In this document: one piece after another, positions 46,062-60,134 of the stretch
How the letters are laid out: each line of letters opens with the position of its first letter
Position numbering within the stretch: the stretch's first letter is position 1
Origin: Chrysomallon squamiferum
Taxonomy: Eukaryota > Mollusca > Gastropoda > Neomphalida > Peltospiridae
Direction: 5' to 3'
NCBI GenBank assembly: GCA_012295275.1
Contig: CM022670.1
Coordinates: 13,429,583 to 13,493,582, forward strand
Length of the DNA stretch: 64,000 bases
Notes under the pieces: generated by a model
Told to the model about the DNA's origin: nothing
Database searches by the model: none
Seen by the model: the letters and a program-made list of their open reading frames with translations, nothing else
Position numbers and translations under genes: made by a program

Positions 46062-49000
46062 ATTAACCTTTTCACTGCGGACTGAAAAAAAAAAAAGCGT
46101 TACTAACAAAAATGCCTTTGAGATATTAACCTGAACAATTTATATATAGTTAATATATATTTGAATATATCCCATTGTCACCCTATGTATAACGATGTCT
46201 TGACAACCTAAAACATTACCGAAAAACACACGTACTATATATGGTGTCATTTCCGAATATCTCAGAGAATCTTTTCTGAAGTTGTGACTTGAAATCTGTT
46301 GATAAACCGACAGCTTTCAAGTCAGGATTTCTGATTATCGTTCTCAAAATGGCTAAGTTGAATCAACTATATTCATGTTACTGATGACTATTTGATTTTC
46401 GCCGTCATATGTATTTTAAAAGCCCTCCTGCTTGGTTGGCTAGACAAATATTGAATTCTACCGGAAACAGCCATTGATATAATTTGTATCTGAATTAAAA
46501 TGCTTAATCATTAATTAAATGATGTACTTACAAATTTATATTACAGACACTGCAGTAAGTTGATTTCATGCAGTGTGTAATTTGAAAATGCTACCAGTTT
46601 CAGTCCTTAATTTTTTGTTCATACTTCTTCAAAGATGTCGTATCCTTTGTTTGTTTGGTTGTTTTGGTTTTTTTTTTTTTTGAGATGTCACAAATGCATA
46701 GGCAAGGACTGAAAACAACTTTTTATACTTATTCACAGGTTGCTACTTTATTATGAAATCTTTCAGCTTACATCTATCACTTGTTAGCAGAGGTTTTACT
46801 CAGTACTGTAATATTTTTAACAAAGGTTTGCTTCAAAAACAAAACACTTTGATTATAACCCATACATAATATATTTAGGTTATTTTGTAAAGCAGTTTAA
46901 ATATACTCAAATAAATGATATTTAAAAATTAAGATCTAGTTTTGTATCAAAATTATTTTAAAGATTAATAATAATGAAAATTATATGGTTCCTTCGACAA
47001 ATGTTGACGATACAGATTTACTTCATTCATTATTATTATTTTTGTTGTTGTTATTGTTTCTTTTGTTATTAATTCCATTTTAAAATATTCTTAAAATTTA
47101 GTTTCTGCCTGAATTAATCTCTTACAGTTCTGCACCAGTCAAACTGGACCACTAAAGAAGTACAGAATATTTCAAGTTTGATTTTTTTAAGGCATTTATT
47201 ATATTGAAATATTATTTTGTACAGACACCAGATCATGAATGACAAGAACTAACAATAAACACTCACTACACTAAAACAACATATCCTAAATACTGTTTTA
47301 AATAATCATAATTGTAATAATGATATTAATGGAAAATGCAATGAAGATGATTGTAACAGTAATAATAATTATTAACTAACATCCTCAGTACAATGGCTGT
47401 CTTGTAACATAATCTGCTTACATGGAGACAGGTGGACCTAAATTTTAAAAATGGCCTGTTTAAATATTAATCTAGAAGACAAATTTTAACATCAAAAACA
47501 AAATTAATTGGAGAAAAAGAAGCATAGATATAAACAAAACTCACAACAGTAAAAAAAACCACTAAAACTATTTTAAACTGTGTTAGAGCTGAAAAGAAAA
47601 CAGAAATGTACTAGCCAGATTTTTACTTTAAAATTCAAACTGGTACTCTTCAACATCTTGACTTTTTCAAAATTTGGAAAGATTTAGGAGGTTCATAATA
47701 TAATAGTATTCTAATTTTTCTGAAATTATTTTTATTATTATTATTATGCAAAAGCTTGATGTCTCTGCAAGTAGGCCTACATTTTGTACTATATGTGTTA
47801 CAATATTTAATTATTAAAATAATCACTTGGAAGTAAAATTACCTGGCTGTGGGATGTAAACCTTGAGCCACGCAGTACATACAATATTTGCATAATTTGA
47901 AATGAAACAGTCTGTACAGAATATGGCTCTGGCTCATCAAAATTATATTATAATGTATATGGTTTTAATCTTTTGAGATAAAATTTTGATAATCTTCCTT
48001 ATTTCTTCATTGCTTAATTGATCTGATACAGTTGCTAACAGCATGGTAAATAGTTAAAACAACATCAACTGGTGTTTGGAGATGGACTTAGAAATGAATG
48101 AATATAATATAATGAACAGATAAGCAAAAGTAACAAGAGTCAGTTTGAAACTAAATAATAATAATAATAATAATAAAAATAAATAAATAAAAAGGCCAGA
48201 TAGAGATTTTATTTCAGTTATATATTACAAAAATTTCCTAGCAAAAACAACACTGACAAGTTTAGGAAGCAGAGTGGAAAAAAACACCAAAAGAATTGAA
48301 AACAGTTAATTAACAGAACATAAAATTCAAATATAAATAAGGGGGGAAAAAAAGAAGAAGGGGACAGAAAAGAAAAGAAAAAGAACAATCTGAAGAAAGA
48401 ATTAATAAATTACATTTTATTAACCATGAAATTCAAATATAAGAGAGAAAAAACAGGACTTGGAAGAAATTCAAAGTTATGAAAGAAAATAAGGATCAAA
48501 TATCAGTTTATGAATCTTTAGCATTTTAAAACTTAAGCAATACAAACCCAAACAAAAACATATTTTAAACCGTAACAATAAAAAGAGTTTTTGATTTTTA
48601 TACTACTAATAATAATGATAAGAATAAAATACTTTATAAATATAATAATAATGCATTTATTTTTTTTAAGATGGGATAGAAATGATTCTATTTTTTTGGA
48701 TGATAGTAACAAACCTAGGAAAGAAAGAAAAAGAAAAAAACAACACTGAAAAATTATTTAGTAATGTAAAAGCAACAGAAAGGAATATTTTTGACCAAGA
48801 CAAACATAATCAGTGAGGTCTATAGGTGAAATACGACATTAAATGTTTATATACACATACCTACATATAATACATTTATATACATTTGTTAATATATAAC
48901 ACATTTCAGAATCTTTTAAAACCATAATTTGATTTTATTAGAAAGGAATTTATTTATATAAAACATTTTATTTGTTGTGAAACCTTTCTCAAAAGGCCTC

Positions 49001-51090
49001 TAGATATCTACAGTGGTGTTCTGTCAGGTGATCTGCATGCTGGGTAAATATAATTATACAGAATGTACTCGTTATACAGATACGCTGTTTTTAAGCACAG
49101 ATCATAGTTGTTTTTACAAGAATTTAATTGAAAGAAAAAAGGTGAAGAGAATTTAAATACAAAAAATAAATTAAACAAAAACAATAAACAAATTAATTAT
49201 TTAAAAATAACAATAATAAAAAAAAATACATTAAAGACAAATTATCTGCAATTAGGAATTACTATTTATTATACATTCTTGTTTGTTCTAGTTAATGCAC
49301 ATACATTTTTTGATAAATTTTAATTCCATGTCTTTAAGAGTCTACCACAGAAAAAAAAAAAAAAAAACCCACAAATAATCATGGGTATTTTAGTCAACAG
49401 AGATTTTGAACATAATGATATAATAATGTTAGTCTTTTAATAATTTTACTCGCAAAAATTCGGTGGGGGAGGAAAGCTATAACCAATATAACATGTTGTA
49501 ATAATATAATTTAGAGATCACATTAAAATATTTGAAGAGCTATTCAGTACACTAACCTGAGATAAAAACAGATTGTTACTTGTAAGTGCATGTTTCACAG
49601 TGGTTAGCCAGCCTTCACAAGAACAAAATCAAGTAAGAAATAAAAACAAAGTATAAAAAGGTTTGATAATTGTGGTCAGTTTATCACTATTAGTAAAAAT
49701 ATTTCATTCAAGACAAGTTTTGCTGAAGAAATAGTTGGCATTATTTTTGTTATAAACCATACTAATTATGTCTCATCTTTCCATGAATTTTCTTACTATT
49801 AATTATAATTATTAAAATAATTCTTTGTCCTGACAGCCTCCCCTATAAAATACATTACTGGTGAAACCTATATAAACATACATTAATGTGACATATTATG
49901 TTCTGTTTGTGAAGAAATACACTGCACTCTGAAGAGATAAAAGAGAGACTGGACCTTTTTAATTATTTAAAATAAGTCTAAACTTGAAAGAGTATTTTAA
50001 AAAGAACACAACACAATTTAGTATAGATTTTTAAATTATTACTATTATTATTAATAAATTATAGTACTTAGATTTAAAGAAATAAAAGATGATGTTTCAT
50101 TGTATTGTTTCATAATTTAAAAAAAAATAAATACAAAATTATATTTATATAGATACTAAATGTTATCACTTTTATAAATTAACTGTTACAAGTTAATTTA
50201 TTTTGAAAATTTATAAATTCAAAATTATCAGCATTATGTATAACAGCATTTTATATGATACTGATCTGAATCAATTTTATATTATACATTCTCAGTTATT
50301 TTGATTATATACGAACTGGTGTAACTTACATGAACAACTTTAAGAAATATATACACCAATTGTTTAAAAATATATATACAGATTAAAAATGTGCATACAT
50401 GTATACTTGTCTGATGTGCAACCATTTATCATCCATGTACAATATGACACAATACTAGAGTTTATACAGTTTCCAAATAACAATAAATTACATTATGTAA
50501 TACTGACTACTAAGCATTATATACACTGGTGTGCCAATACAAGTAAAAAGAAAACTTAAAGCAAGCTCAGAATACATACATATAATGAAAAGCTGTCTTT
50601 CTCATTTCATTTTTGTTTATAATTTCAACTAGTTTTGCATAAATTCTCTAGTTAACTAAAAATTAATTTATTCCATTGAGAACATGTCCAAATTTATTTC
50701 AATGTTAATAGAAATTTAAAAAAACAGGCAATTATACTGTTTATTTATTTGTTATTGTTATTGTAGACTTGTACATTGCAGTTATTTATTAGACAAACTC
50801 AAAAACTTTAATTTACATTTAACTTTTATTGTTCACCTGTATTATTCATATTTATATTTATTGATATTCAACTGACATTCATGCATCTCAAAATGGATTT
50901 TCTTTAATTAGGTGATTTCACTGTCTGGTATGAAATCATTTATTAAAGCAGTAGTATTTTTAGCCAACCATGCTGCATTGTCAACAGATCCATAATGTAC
51001 TGTTTATTTTGCACTAACAGAAAAATATGTATGTATATGCATTTTCTGTTAAGTTATAAAATTTAATAAGCTGATTATGCAAAAGTCTGA

Positions 51091-51174
51091 CTAACTGATG
51101 TCAGGATCCTCTTCCTTTGCCTCTCTGGATCTCTCTGCAATGCAGCACTTTTGGATGTTAGTTTGAATGTACAC
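51091..51174 (-). CDS. candidate terminal exon, 27 codons plus stop
   Basis: On the minus strand a TTTATAG acceptor (AG at 51176-51175) is followed by an open frame V-Y-I-Q-T-N-I-Q-K-C-C-I-A-E-R-S-R-E-A-K ending Glu-Asp-Pro-Asp-Ile-Ser-stop. Its base composition is clearly less AT-rich than the flanks. The pyrimidine tract is poor. It cannot be an in-frame alternative end of UBL3, whose last intron is phase 1, because that frame stops after four codons. I do not recognise the peptide. It may be the last exon of a gene nested upstream or a conserved non-coding element. Confidence 0.25.
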   Translation of the reverse strand: MYIQTNIQKCCIAERSREAKEEDPDIS

Positions 51175-53824
51175 CTATAAATATTAACATTATACTTTTT
51201 TCACCCAATTATTCAGTCTGGTTATTGTATTTGTTAGTGATTTCAGCATTAAGTATTTTACCTGAATTGAAAATGATTAATTTGGGACTTCATATAGTAA
51301 TAAAAGAAAAAGAAAAAACAAAGAAATGTACACATTTCTAATAAAAATTAATGAAATGTAAAATATTACAAAACAAAGAAAAAGAAAACCTTTTTATTAT
51401 CAGTGAATTTAATGGTTACCAAATCAGATTCTAATCAATCAGTTCCTTAAAAATCAAGTTTTTTAATTCCATTCTTTTTTTTTAATACTAATTACATATA
51501 TATAAATGATTAAAAACTTAGATAGAATTATTAAAAAGCAAAGAAATAAAATCAAATAGGAATTTCATCAGTCATTTCCTGAGTAATTAATTTTCAAATC
51601 AGATTCTGCGAAGTATGTTTATCTTCATCATGTGCATTTCCAATGTGTACATCTCTCAGGTACATACATGTGAAACGTGTACAATCAGTAAATACAAGCC
51701 ATACAGGTGTACAGTTGTATGTACTTATATACAAAAACCATTCAGGTGTGTTCTTATCAGAAACAAAGGTAAGTTAAGTGTACACCTGTCAGACACAAAA
51801 TTATACATCAAGTTTCTACACTGACCAGAAATAAACATCATCTTACACAAACTGGAAACACAACGGGCAAATACTGCACAATCTTTGAACAACAATTCCA
51901 TATTATGACAATTACAATAACAGCCTAATCTGTACCACAGACCTCCCATTTTGTGTGGTCACTTCACAAGTCCTGCTCAGTGGGCACTGAGGTAATGAAG
52001 TGATCAGTTTGAAAAACCACTTTCTGATCTGTCTCTAGTAATTATTGAATTAGATAATACTGCTTCTAGTATCTGTATCTGTACTGATATATATATATAT
52101 ATATACGTGTGTATGTGAATGGTTTGCCTGCTTAGGTATTTACATAACAATTCAAATTTTTGTTACTATTTTACATTAATTAAACCCATCAGTTAACATT
52201 TTGTTGGCCAACAGTGCCAAGTAGTACAGTTGTGCTGGGGAATTCACTGGTGGAAATATTTCCATATTAACTTATTTTCTTATTTTTCATTTTTTAAATA
52301 TTTTTTAACATTAATATTTAAATTCATCAAAAAAGCAACTTGATGTTCAACACTCAGTCTGTATTCTGTAAAACCATATTTTTCTTTAATTTTCTTCTTG
52401 TTTTTAAGATACTCAAAGTGGTTTACAAATTTTGTCAGAAACATTCATTCTGAATGCAACAATTATCATACAGATTTGTTTACAACCGAGTTGTTTAAAA
52501 CACTGTTTTAGTGAACACATATACATGCAAAATTAAAAGAAAATAATGTACAATATGAAATGGATCAATATGAAACAACACAGCAGTTACTTATCAAAGA
52601 TAATAAACATCCATTCATCAGTTAACTTAAAAAAAAAAAAGAGAAGAAATTAAAGTGGTTCATTATGGTGATGTGCATTTAAATTGTATAACCAAGGCAA
52701 CCAACTACATTTAAAGTTTTAGCATAATTTATAAAGCAAATATTTGACATGATCTAAAGTTTGTATTTATTATTTGTTTTAATATTTAGTACAAAAAAAA
52801 AAAGGGTTTTGAAGCATTTATGTGTGTGTGGGAGGGACAAGAGTGTAAACTATATCAAATATCTGATCTGGTCAAATACAAGTTTAGTGCATAATTACTG
52901 AAATAGAAATATGTGATGTACAGATATTTTTGTAGTAAATTACATTTTATTCAATATCCTTTGGTGAAACCTGCTGAATCAAATTGAAAATAACACAAAA
53001 GGACAATAGATAATTAAAAATATTTAAGAAAAAGGAAAAAGATAATAATAAAAATTGTTTTTACAAGTGTAAACACATTTTTGGTTTTACACATAAAAAG
53101 TATCAGAAATATATCATTACAAATACAACCTCAATCATTTCAATTTTCACAAAAATTCAAGAACTTTCTCAAAATAAAAGTAATAGTAATAATAAAAAAT
53201 ATAAATGAAAACCAAAAGGGACTAAATTATTAAAAATGCCCTGTAATCAAATTTATTTTTGCTAATGAAAAAATTTTGTTGAAACTCATCATCTATGGAT
53301 TTGTAATAAAATAGTTATAAAACTTGTTTACAAATGTTTAGATCTATCTCAGAACTGAAGACTTTATTTAGATTTACTTCTCCAAATCCAACATCAGGTC
53401 TTCAAATCACTAATTCATGATTATGCATAAAAATAACCAAAGCAAAAATATTAGTTTCAATTCCTGACATTAGCCTAATTTTTAATCACAAACACCAAAT
53501 AAATTTAAAAAGTAAAATTATTAGTAAATAAAAGATTAAATTTCCAAAACTTGATATCAGTATTACACTAATAAAATTGAATTCAGCATAAAATCAAAAA
53601 TCAAAATAAAATTACTAATAATCTAATTAAGAATAAGATCTGATACACATTTCTATCCCTGACGACAGATTTTATCTCAAACAAAACTCAAGGAATAATA
53701 AACTAATTTATAAATATTTATAGATCTTTACAAATAAAAATCACAGGGAATCCTGCTGTTTCAAAAATGTTTTGTGAAGAAAACGTAAGATTAAAATAAT
53801 AATAAAAATCAGTCCTGTTATCAT

Positions 53825-54010
53825 CAGAAGATGATGCTTTCTATGCCACTAGCTGTGACTCGCGTCTCTCCACTAGACTGTTTCGTTTGAAAGACACAAT
53901 AGCTTCTACTTCCCAGTCGACTGTCATGGCTGCTCACATATGGCAGATGTCAAGTTATGTCCTCACAGACGTCATCCCTCAACAAGCTTCAAGCTCAGTC
54001 TCCAGTGTTT
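53825..54010 (-). other. GC-richer islet in the probable UBL3 3' UTR
   Basis: Lies 520-705 nt beyond the UBL3 stop codon in the sense of that gene. Much less AT-rich than everything around it. It contains a 28-codon open frame beginning Met-Thr-Val-Asp-Trp on the minus strand, too short to call a gene. A conserved 3' UTR element, a buried exon or a repeat fragment are all possible. Confidence 0.35.
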
Positions 54011-54529
54011 AATTTTTTTTATTTTCTACATTAAATCAAATTCAGTATGTCTGATGCATTCACACCACTAATGTGAATATGCAACTTGCATAATTATCCT
54101 GCATTAAGAATAATCAAAAGCTAAAAAAACAAAGAGAACAAAACAAAATAATAAAAATAAAATAAAATAAAACATCAACACTAGCAATCATCTGTTTGTG
54201 AGTGACTCCATCATGAGAATTTTCCTACATATAAAACTTGTCTCTGCGAAAATATTAATAGTTCCTCAAAAAGGAATTTAAGTGAGAAAAAAAAAAAAGG
54301 TGAGCACTGGTGTTGCATACATCAAAAAAATGGGTCAGATCTACATTTGCTTATATTGCAAAAACAAGTGAGAAGAAGGGTGCAATATAATTTCTGACGC
54401 AACAAAATGCAGTTTTAGTTAGGAGGTCCCACAATACTGCACAAAACACAAGTTTTTTTCTTTTAACAGAAGACTGAGACTGTCTTGTCAGTCAAACTGG
54501 CTATTCAGATAAACAACTACCACATTGTG

Positions 54530-54893
54530 CTATAGAATGGCACAGCAATTGCTGCACCCACTTTCCCCACTCTTGTCCTTTTTCAGCTGACCTGAAGAAA
54601 AACAGAAAGAGATAAATCAATGTATTCAGACATTATATTTACAACTGAAGATGAAATCAAAATGAAAATAAATGACTTTTATAATTTTAGTTTTTAATTT
54701 AATTTGGAGCCATTGGACTTAGCAAAGCAATGTATTTATGATTCATTAAGTTACATATATATCAATGTATCCAAAGTTTAGAAACCGATAGCAACATATT
54801 TTTCATACTATATAAATAGATTATTCAGTGATGTTGAAGCCTAAATCATTAAACTGTGGCCAAGATAATAAATATTTAACCAAAAAAAAAAAA

Positions 54894-54928
<35 letters not shown>

Positions 54929-55775
54929 CTCATTAAAAATAAGGTATTTTAACTTTACTTTATCATTTATAACTTTTTTGAATTGTGGTTATTAGTTTCT
55001 TTTTAGTTTTTATTTGTTTTATTAAAACAAAAATACATTACAATTTCTAATAAAAAATATTTGTAAGTTAGAGGTTTTCAAGAAAAAAATTATGTCTTTA
55101 AGAAACTGACATGGTAATCAGAAGAGACAGGAAATAATTACAGTGTAATGTGAGTTTAATTGCTTTAATTTCACAGTTAGTACTACAGTTAACAAAGAGA
55201 ATCATTAACAAAGAACTAATCAATATAATACATCCATCTAAATCAAAGTAACTAATTAAATATTACAATTGTGTGACTTCTATAATCAGTAGCAACTATG
55301 ATCATTCTGCTGAATTACAGAAGCTGAAGCATTTACTGTATTTATTATTTTATAATGTAAAAATTACTTATAAAATATGGACAAATAGTTTATCAGGTGG
55401 TTTGGGGGTAAAATGAAAAATAAAAATTCCTACACAGGCTACAGTTAATAAATTAAAAATACAATAAAACTATTCTGCTTTCCGAAATTTATGAAGTACA
55501 GAAAATGGAGAACATAAAAAATGAAAGCGATTATGAATGAACTTAAATATTAATTCTAAAAACGCTAACCCTGATTGTTGGGTTCAGGTAGATTTTCTCT
55601 GGCTACAAGATGCATCACAGTTGTTTTTCCAGTGGGTAACTGCAGAGCTGAAAATTAACAATGTAAATAAATTAATAATTTGACTAAGTAATTTGTTCAA
55701 GATCTCTAAATTAACAATAATAAATGGTTTGCTTTGATATAAAATACTCACTTCAAAAAAAAAAAAAAAAAATTC

Positions 55776-55811
<36 letters not shown>

Positions 55812-57858
55812 TAAACAATGTTTAAATCTTTAACAAATTTATCTGCTAAGATGTCATCTACTTAAACATTTCCATTGATTTCATATATATATTAAAAAAA
55901 AGAAGGAAAAAAAGGCATTCAACCTATTTTAGCAAATTCTGAAATTAAATACAAATTTTGATCTTACCTGCTAAGGTTACATTTCCATGTAAAAACCGAC
56001 CTTGATAAATGAGCCGTAATATATTGGTCGATGGGAGCTGATCATCTGACCAGTCTGTTTAAGAAACACAAATTCAGCAATTACTTTAGAAATACCATAT
56101 CTACTCAATCTTTTATCTTTTGCTTTTTACCAAATATAAACACACTTCTAATTAATAGTTAAACTGTTTTATTTAGTCTTTTTAATATCCAGCTGTTTTG
56201 TCACACTCTAACTGTTTTAATAACAAAAGTAATGATAGATGGCAATAAAATAAATAACAGAGAAGTGGAATCCAGTCAAAATAATGCAAAATTTCTATAT
56301 ATGTATGTATCAGCCACCACAGCAACATATAATAATCATTAATTTTCAAAAACTATTTAGAATTATAATAATTATTATTGTTATAACATGTTTACCTTCA
56401 GGCCAGTGGTTGTACACATATTCTGTTATGTCTGCTGCTGAATCACACGGTGAAAAGAGATATTCCTCTGTTTTACCACTCACCAAAATCAAGCGCAGAT
56501 TTATCTATATTCACGTGAATAAAAAAAAATAAAAAAATGTTTTAATTCATTTATTATCTTTCAGTTTCAAACGGTGATACATCTTTTTTTATTGTTAACA
56601 CAGTAACAGTTAACACATTTTCTCACAATTTCATGTAAAGACACACACAAACACATGCAAAAAGAAAAGAACATGCACCATCTGTAGAATTCAAAAACAA
56701 AATGAATATTTAATAACTTCAGCTATTGTGAGACTTAAGCTCATATTATTTTTCCCACCAGTTCTATTCTAAAATATTCTGTCTGTAACATTTTGCTCTA
56801 GTAGTCTCAGAGGAAAAATAACAGAACTGCTGTCACTGCTCTTATTGATTGGCAACAATAGATCTTTAAACATTCTTTCAAATACGTGGTAAAGTCATAT
56901 GACATTGGCTTGAGGGACTACTAATGTACTATAGATTGACTACTAATGACCACTAATCATTTACGGACTGATCCAATGGCTATTCAACCAACAGCAATTG
57001 TACTAAGCAGAAGAAAGAAGAAAATACAGTTTTATACAATTTCAAAACCCAATACATATAACCAATGAAATGATTATATAAACTTTAAAAAAATGTGTAA
57101 CTTTATTATCTGCATTAAAAACATAAAAGTTTAAAGTAGCTAATTTATTAAATTACAAATATCACAAACTATTAATCTGTAATAAAATAAACTACTCTGA
57201 ATTACTAATTTGAGACTAAGAGTAACATATATAGAACCATTAATTTATAGGACAAAAATTTGCAGAATATTAATTATTATATTATCACTCAATTTACTTT
57301 GACACACATTTTGATTTATAACAAAATGTACATGTATAAAACAGCATATGTCCTTATAAACACCCATGATTTTTTTGTTTTTGTCCTTTTAACAAGAGAA
57401 TAAATTAAAAAAAAATATTTTATTAACTATGGAAAAAAAAAAAAAAAAATAAATAACAGTTTCAGTGAACCATACAGCTTATAAGGAATAAAAAGTGCTA
57501 CTGGAACATAATAAACTATTATTTCAATTAGCAGGAATGCATCTTTTTTATGTATATTTTTGCAGACAGGGAAGTACATACAATGATCTATTTAAAATAT
57601 AGGGAACAGGATGAAATGGATAACAAATGCTGTAGCCACAATAATTCTGTTTTCAAAAATTTAGAATTTTTCTAATTTAACGTAACCAGTTTTTTTTTAA
57701 TGGTTTGATTTGGTTAAGTTTTTAATGATGAAATGAATCTTTAAACATATCTGGTATTATTATTATCATCACATTCCATTCTTTATGAGCTGATTGATAA
57801 TTTTCATCCTAATTCATAATAAAAAAATACTATTGTTGGTGCTAATTGTTTTGGGGAT

Positions 57859-57902
<44 letters not shown>

Positions 57903-58375
57903 GATAATAAAAATAAATAAATATTTAAAATGAAAGAAAAGCAGCTATGATCATAATACCATAAAATTGTATAAGTATAGTAAGGATCTGTCACGTGATT
58001 TGTAAGAGTTACAATACAACCATTGTTACAACTTACAATGTAACAAAACTAACATTGTAGCAAGTGTAGGTTACTGTGGCAACCAAATATGTTCTAAATA
58101 TTTAGACAGCAGGCTTTTCAAGTAAACAGGTGTGGAGCAATGATTATAAAACTGTTCTAGTTTCCCTTTATATCCTTTTAATATTGAATATGACAGTATA
58201 AATTCTGTTGATTTGGTGTTTCTCGATAAAATGAGACTAGGAAGTAGGATTCAGTAGTAGGAAGCCGTTTGTTTTGTTTTTATACATAACAATGGAGAAG
58301 TTCAATCTATGTATAGGTTAATCTTTCAAATTTAATACCACTTACCTTATCATTAGGTATCTGACGACTGCCCAT
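54530..58375 (-). CDS. UBL3: UBL3, prenylated membrane-anchored ubiquitin-fold protein, five exons
   Basis: Minus-strand exons 58346-58375, 56396-56504, 55968-56054, 55570-55647 and 54530-54591 join across GT-AG introns of phases 0, 1, 1, 1 to a 121-residue protein (human UBL3 is 117). The ubiquitin-like fold runs from INLRLILVSGKTEEYLFSP through ADITEYVYNHWPE, NILRLIYQGRFLHGNVTL and GKTTVMHLVARENLPEPN. These phrases are nearly those of the vertebrate protein. The tail ends Cys-Cys-Ala-Ile-Leu: CAIL is a CAAX box for prenylation, and the neighbouring Cys may be acylated or used for disulfide-type attachment. There is no C-terminal Gly-Gly, so it is not conjugated like ubiquitin. Vertebrate UBL3 sits at the plasma membrane and sorts proteins into small extracellular vesicles. 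The short N-terminus M-G-S-R-Q-I-P-N-D-K on its own exon is the usual arrangement. Confidence 0.96.
57863..57898. repeat. poly-T run in UBL3 intron 1
   Basis: About 37 consecutive T residues; on the gene's sense strand it is poly-A and could be the tail of an old retroposon, although nothing recognisable precedes it. Confidence 0.85.
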
Positions 58376-58648
58376 TGTGTCAAGATGTAATCCAAGAGAA
58401 AAAATTACACTTATTTCTTCTCAAGATTTGTATCAAATTACACACATGACGGACAGTCAAAATCTTCACCGAAAAACACACGAATAATTATTTTGGTATC
58501 ATTGATGTATTCGTATCAATGTTATTTCCATTTTAACATTGTTTTTAAAGTTTTTAATAAAACGATTTATCGCAAATTTATGTTAGGAAAACCTCAATAA
58601 TCAAAGGAATCATTTATGTTTTCCTTCCTTCGATTAATTTTCTATGTT

Positions 58649-58704
58649 ATGGCGGATTGCACAGATTTCTGGGTAACTGACAGACGTCACATTCCTACTT
58701 CCTG
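58649..58704 (-). promoter_or_regulatory. candidate UBL3 promoter with CRE-, ETS- and YY1-like sites
   Basis: About 270-330 bp upstream of the UBL3 start codon a less AT-rich patch contains, on the gene's strand, CAGGAAGT (ETS-like, 58704-58697), GTGACGTC (CRE-like, 58690-58683) and CCGCCAT (YY1-like, 58655-58649). Such clusters mark TATA-less housekeeping promoters. The call is by motif and position only. Confidence 0.4.
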
Positions 58705-60056
58705 TTCGATATTAGACTGCTTTCTTTTCACTTTAGTCGCTCAGTTTGAACTCTTTTCATTAACTAAGGGAAAGAAATAAAAGAGAATAGCAGTCTACTC
58801 CTCAGAGTTTATCCTACCTTCTGCACATCAATGACGTATATATGTGCGTGCGTGTGTGTGTGTGTGTGTTTTTATTATAAGTTCATGAAAATATGACATT
58901 TTATTTTATTGATTGATTGATTGATTTTATAATAAATAAAAAAGAAAAATAATCTATTCAATTAAATTCACTAATTAAAAACCAATTTCAAGAATTTTAA
59001 GCAAATATAATAATAATAATAATAATCATAAATGGTATGTGTTTGTATGGATGTATATTTGTCTGTGACTTTATTTATTTATTTGTTTTTTTCTTTGCAT
59101 GCATCTATGTATCTGGATATTTGCAACAGGCTGTTGGTCAGCAAGCTACTGTAAAGACAGTAATGATAATGCCAATGATACATCGATTACTTACGTAATA
59201 TACATTATGAATTAACAAAAGAACCTGTTAAGCATTCCATCAGTTCAATTTGCTAAACAATTCCGACAAGTTAAAATTGTTTACAGTTTCTCTCAGTTTT
59301 ACATGAAGATTATAATGTTTTTCTATAATTAATTGTTGATAACCCCCAAAAAAACACGCTTGTTAAATCATTAAAATTGTTCATTCTATACGATAGTTTT
59401 CTAGTCATGATTGTGTATACTTTAAGTTATTTTATAGATGTTAATTAATTAAATTTCAAATATTACATGCAGTCGGTGCTCATGACCCATATACACTTTG
59501 AAAATGCCTAAAGAAAAGTTTACAGTATGTCATAACTGAGAACTTTACGGTTTATAAATAAGTCTATGTATAGAAGAATAATTCGTTTAGATCGTAAAGA
59601 TTTAGTTTGCATTTCTTTCTTTCATTATTATTGTGTGTGTGTCTATGCGTGTGTGTGTCCATGTGTGTGTATGTGTGTGTGTGTTTCATCAAATATAAAG
59701 ATAGAATATGATTATTTAATTAATGTGCTAACTTTGGTACACACAACCACATTACTTTTATTACCGAAGGATCTATCTATTCAATTAATCATGGTTAGTT
59801 GTTTAGAATGTTGTGGCTGTTTACAGATGTAAACACATATCGGAATCTGGACAGATGTCGAATTTTATGTTCCAGGTATTATAAAGCATAATCGAATATT
59901 TAAATCTACTATTTTCATTGCAGATATTATTGGATTTTCTAAAAATAATAACAAAACAGTTAAAATAAATTATTTTAAAACTGTTTATGGCCTGCGAAGG
60001 TTGTTCTTTCTTGGGGTCAGGTAGTTCTAGACAGTTGATGATTAATCCCAGACTAC

Positions 60057-60134
60057 AAAATAATACCAATCAGTGATAATTAAATCATAATGTAGTAACT
60101 TTATGATTTAATTCTCACTGATTGGTATTATCTT
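60057..60134. repeat. near-perfect hairpin, 30-bp arms, 10-nt loop
   Basis: Arm 60061-60090 (TAATACCAATCAGTGATAAT then TAAATCATAA) is the reverse complement of 60101-60130 with one mismatch. Pairing continues imperfectly for about four bases outward. The loop is TGTAGTAACT. Unlike the other palindromes here it is complex sequence, not a simple repeat. It could be a small inverted-repeat element or a hairpin RNA. Confidence 0.9.

Larger units (their letters stand above)
46062..54529. other. 8.5-kb gene-poor AT-rich stretch, probably including a long UBL3 3' UTR
   Basis: No convincing open frame over more than 5 kb (46.1-51.6 kb). The DNA is AT-rich with scattered (AAT)n, poly-A and TA tracts. 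On the minus strand the segment next to 54530 must be the UBL3 3' UTR; how far it extends cannot be told, since AATAAA-like hexamers are everywhere. Two islets stand out: about 53825-54010, clearly GC-richer than its surroundings, and 51091-51174, which resembles a terminal exon. Confidence 0.45.
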
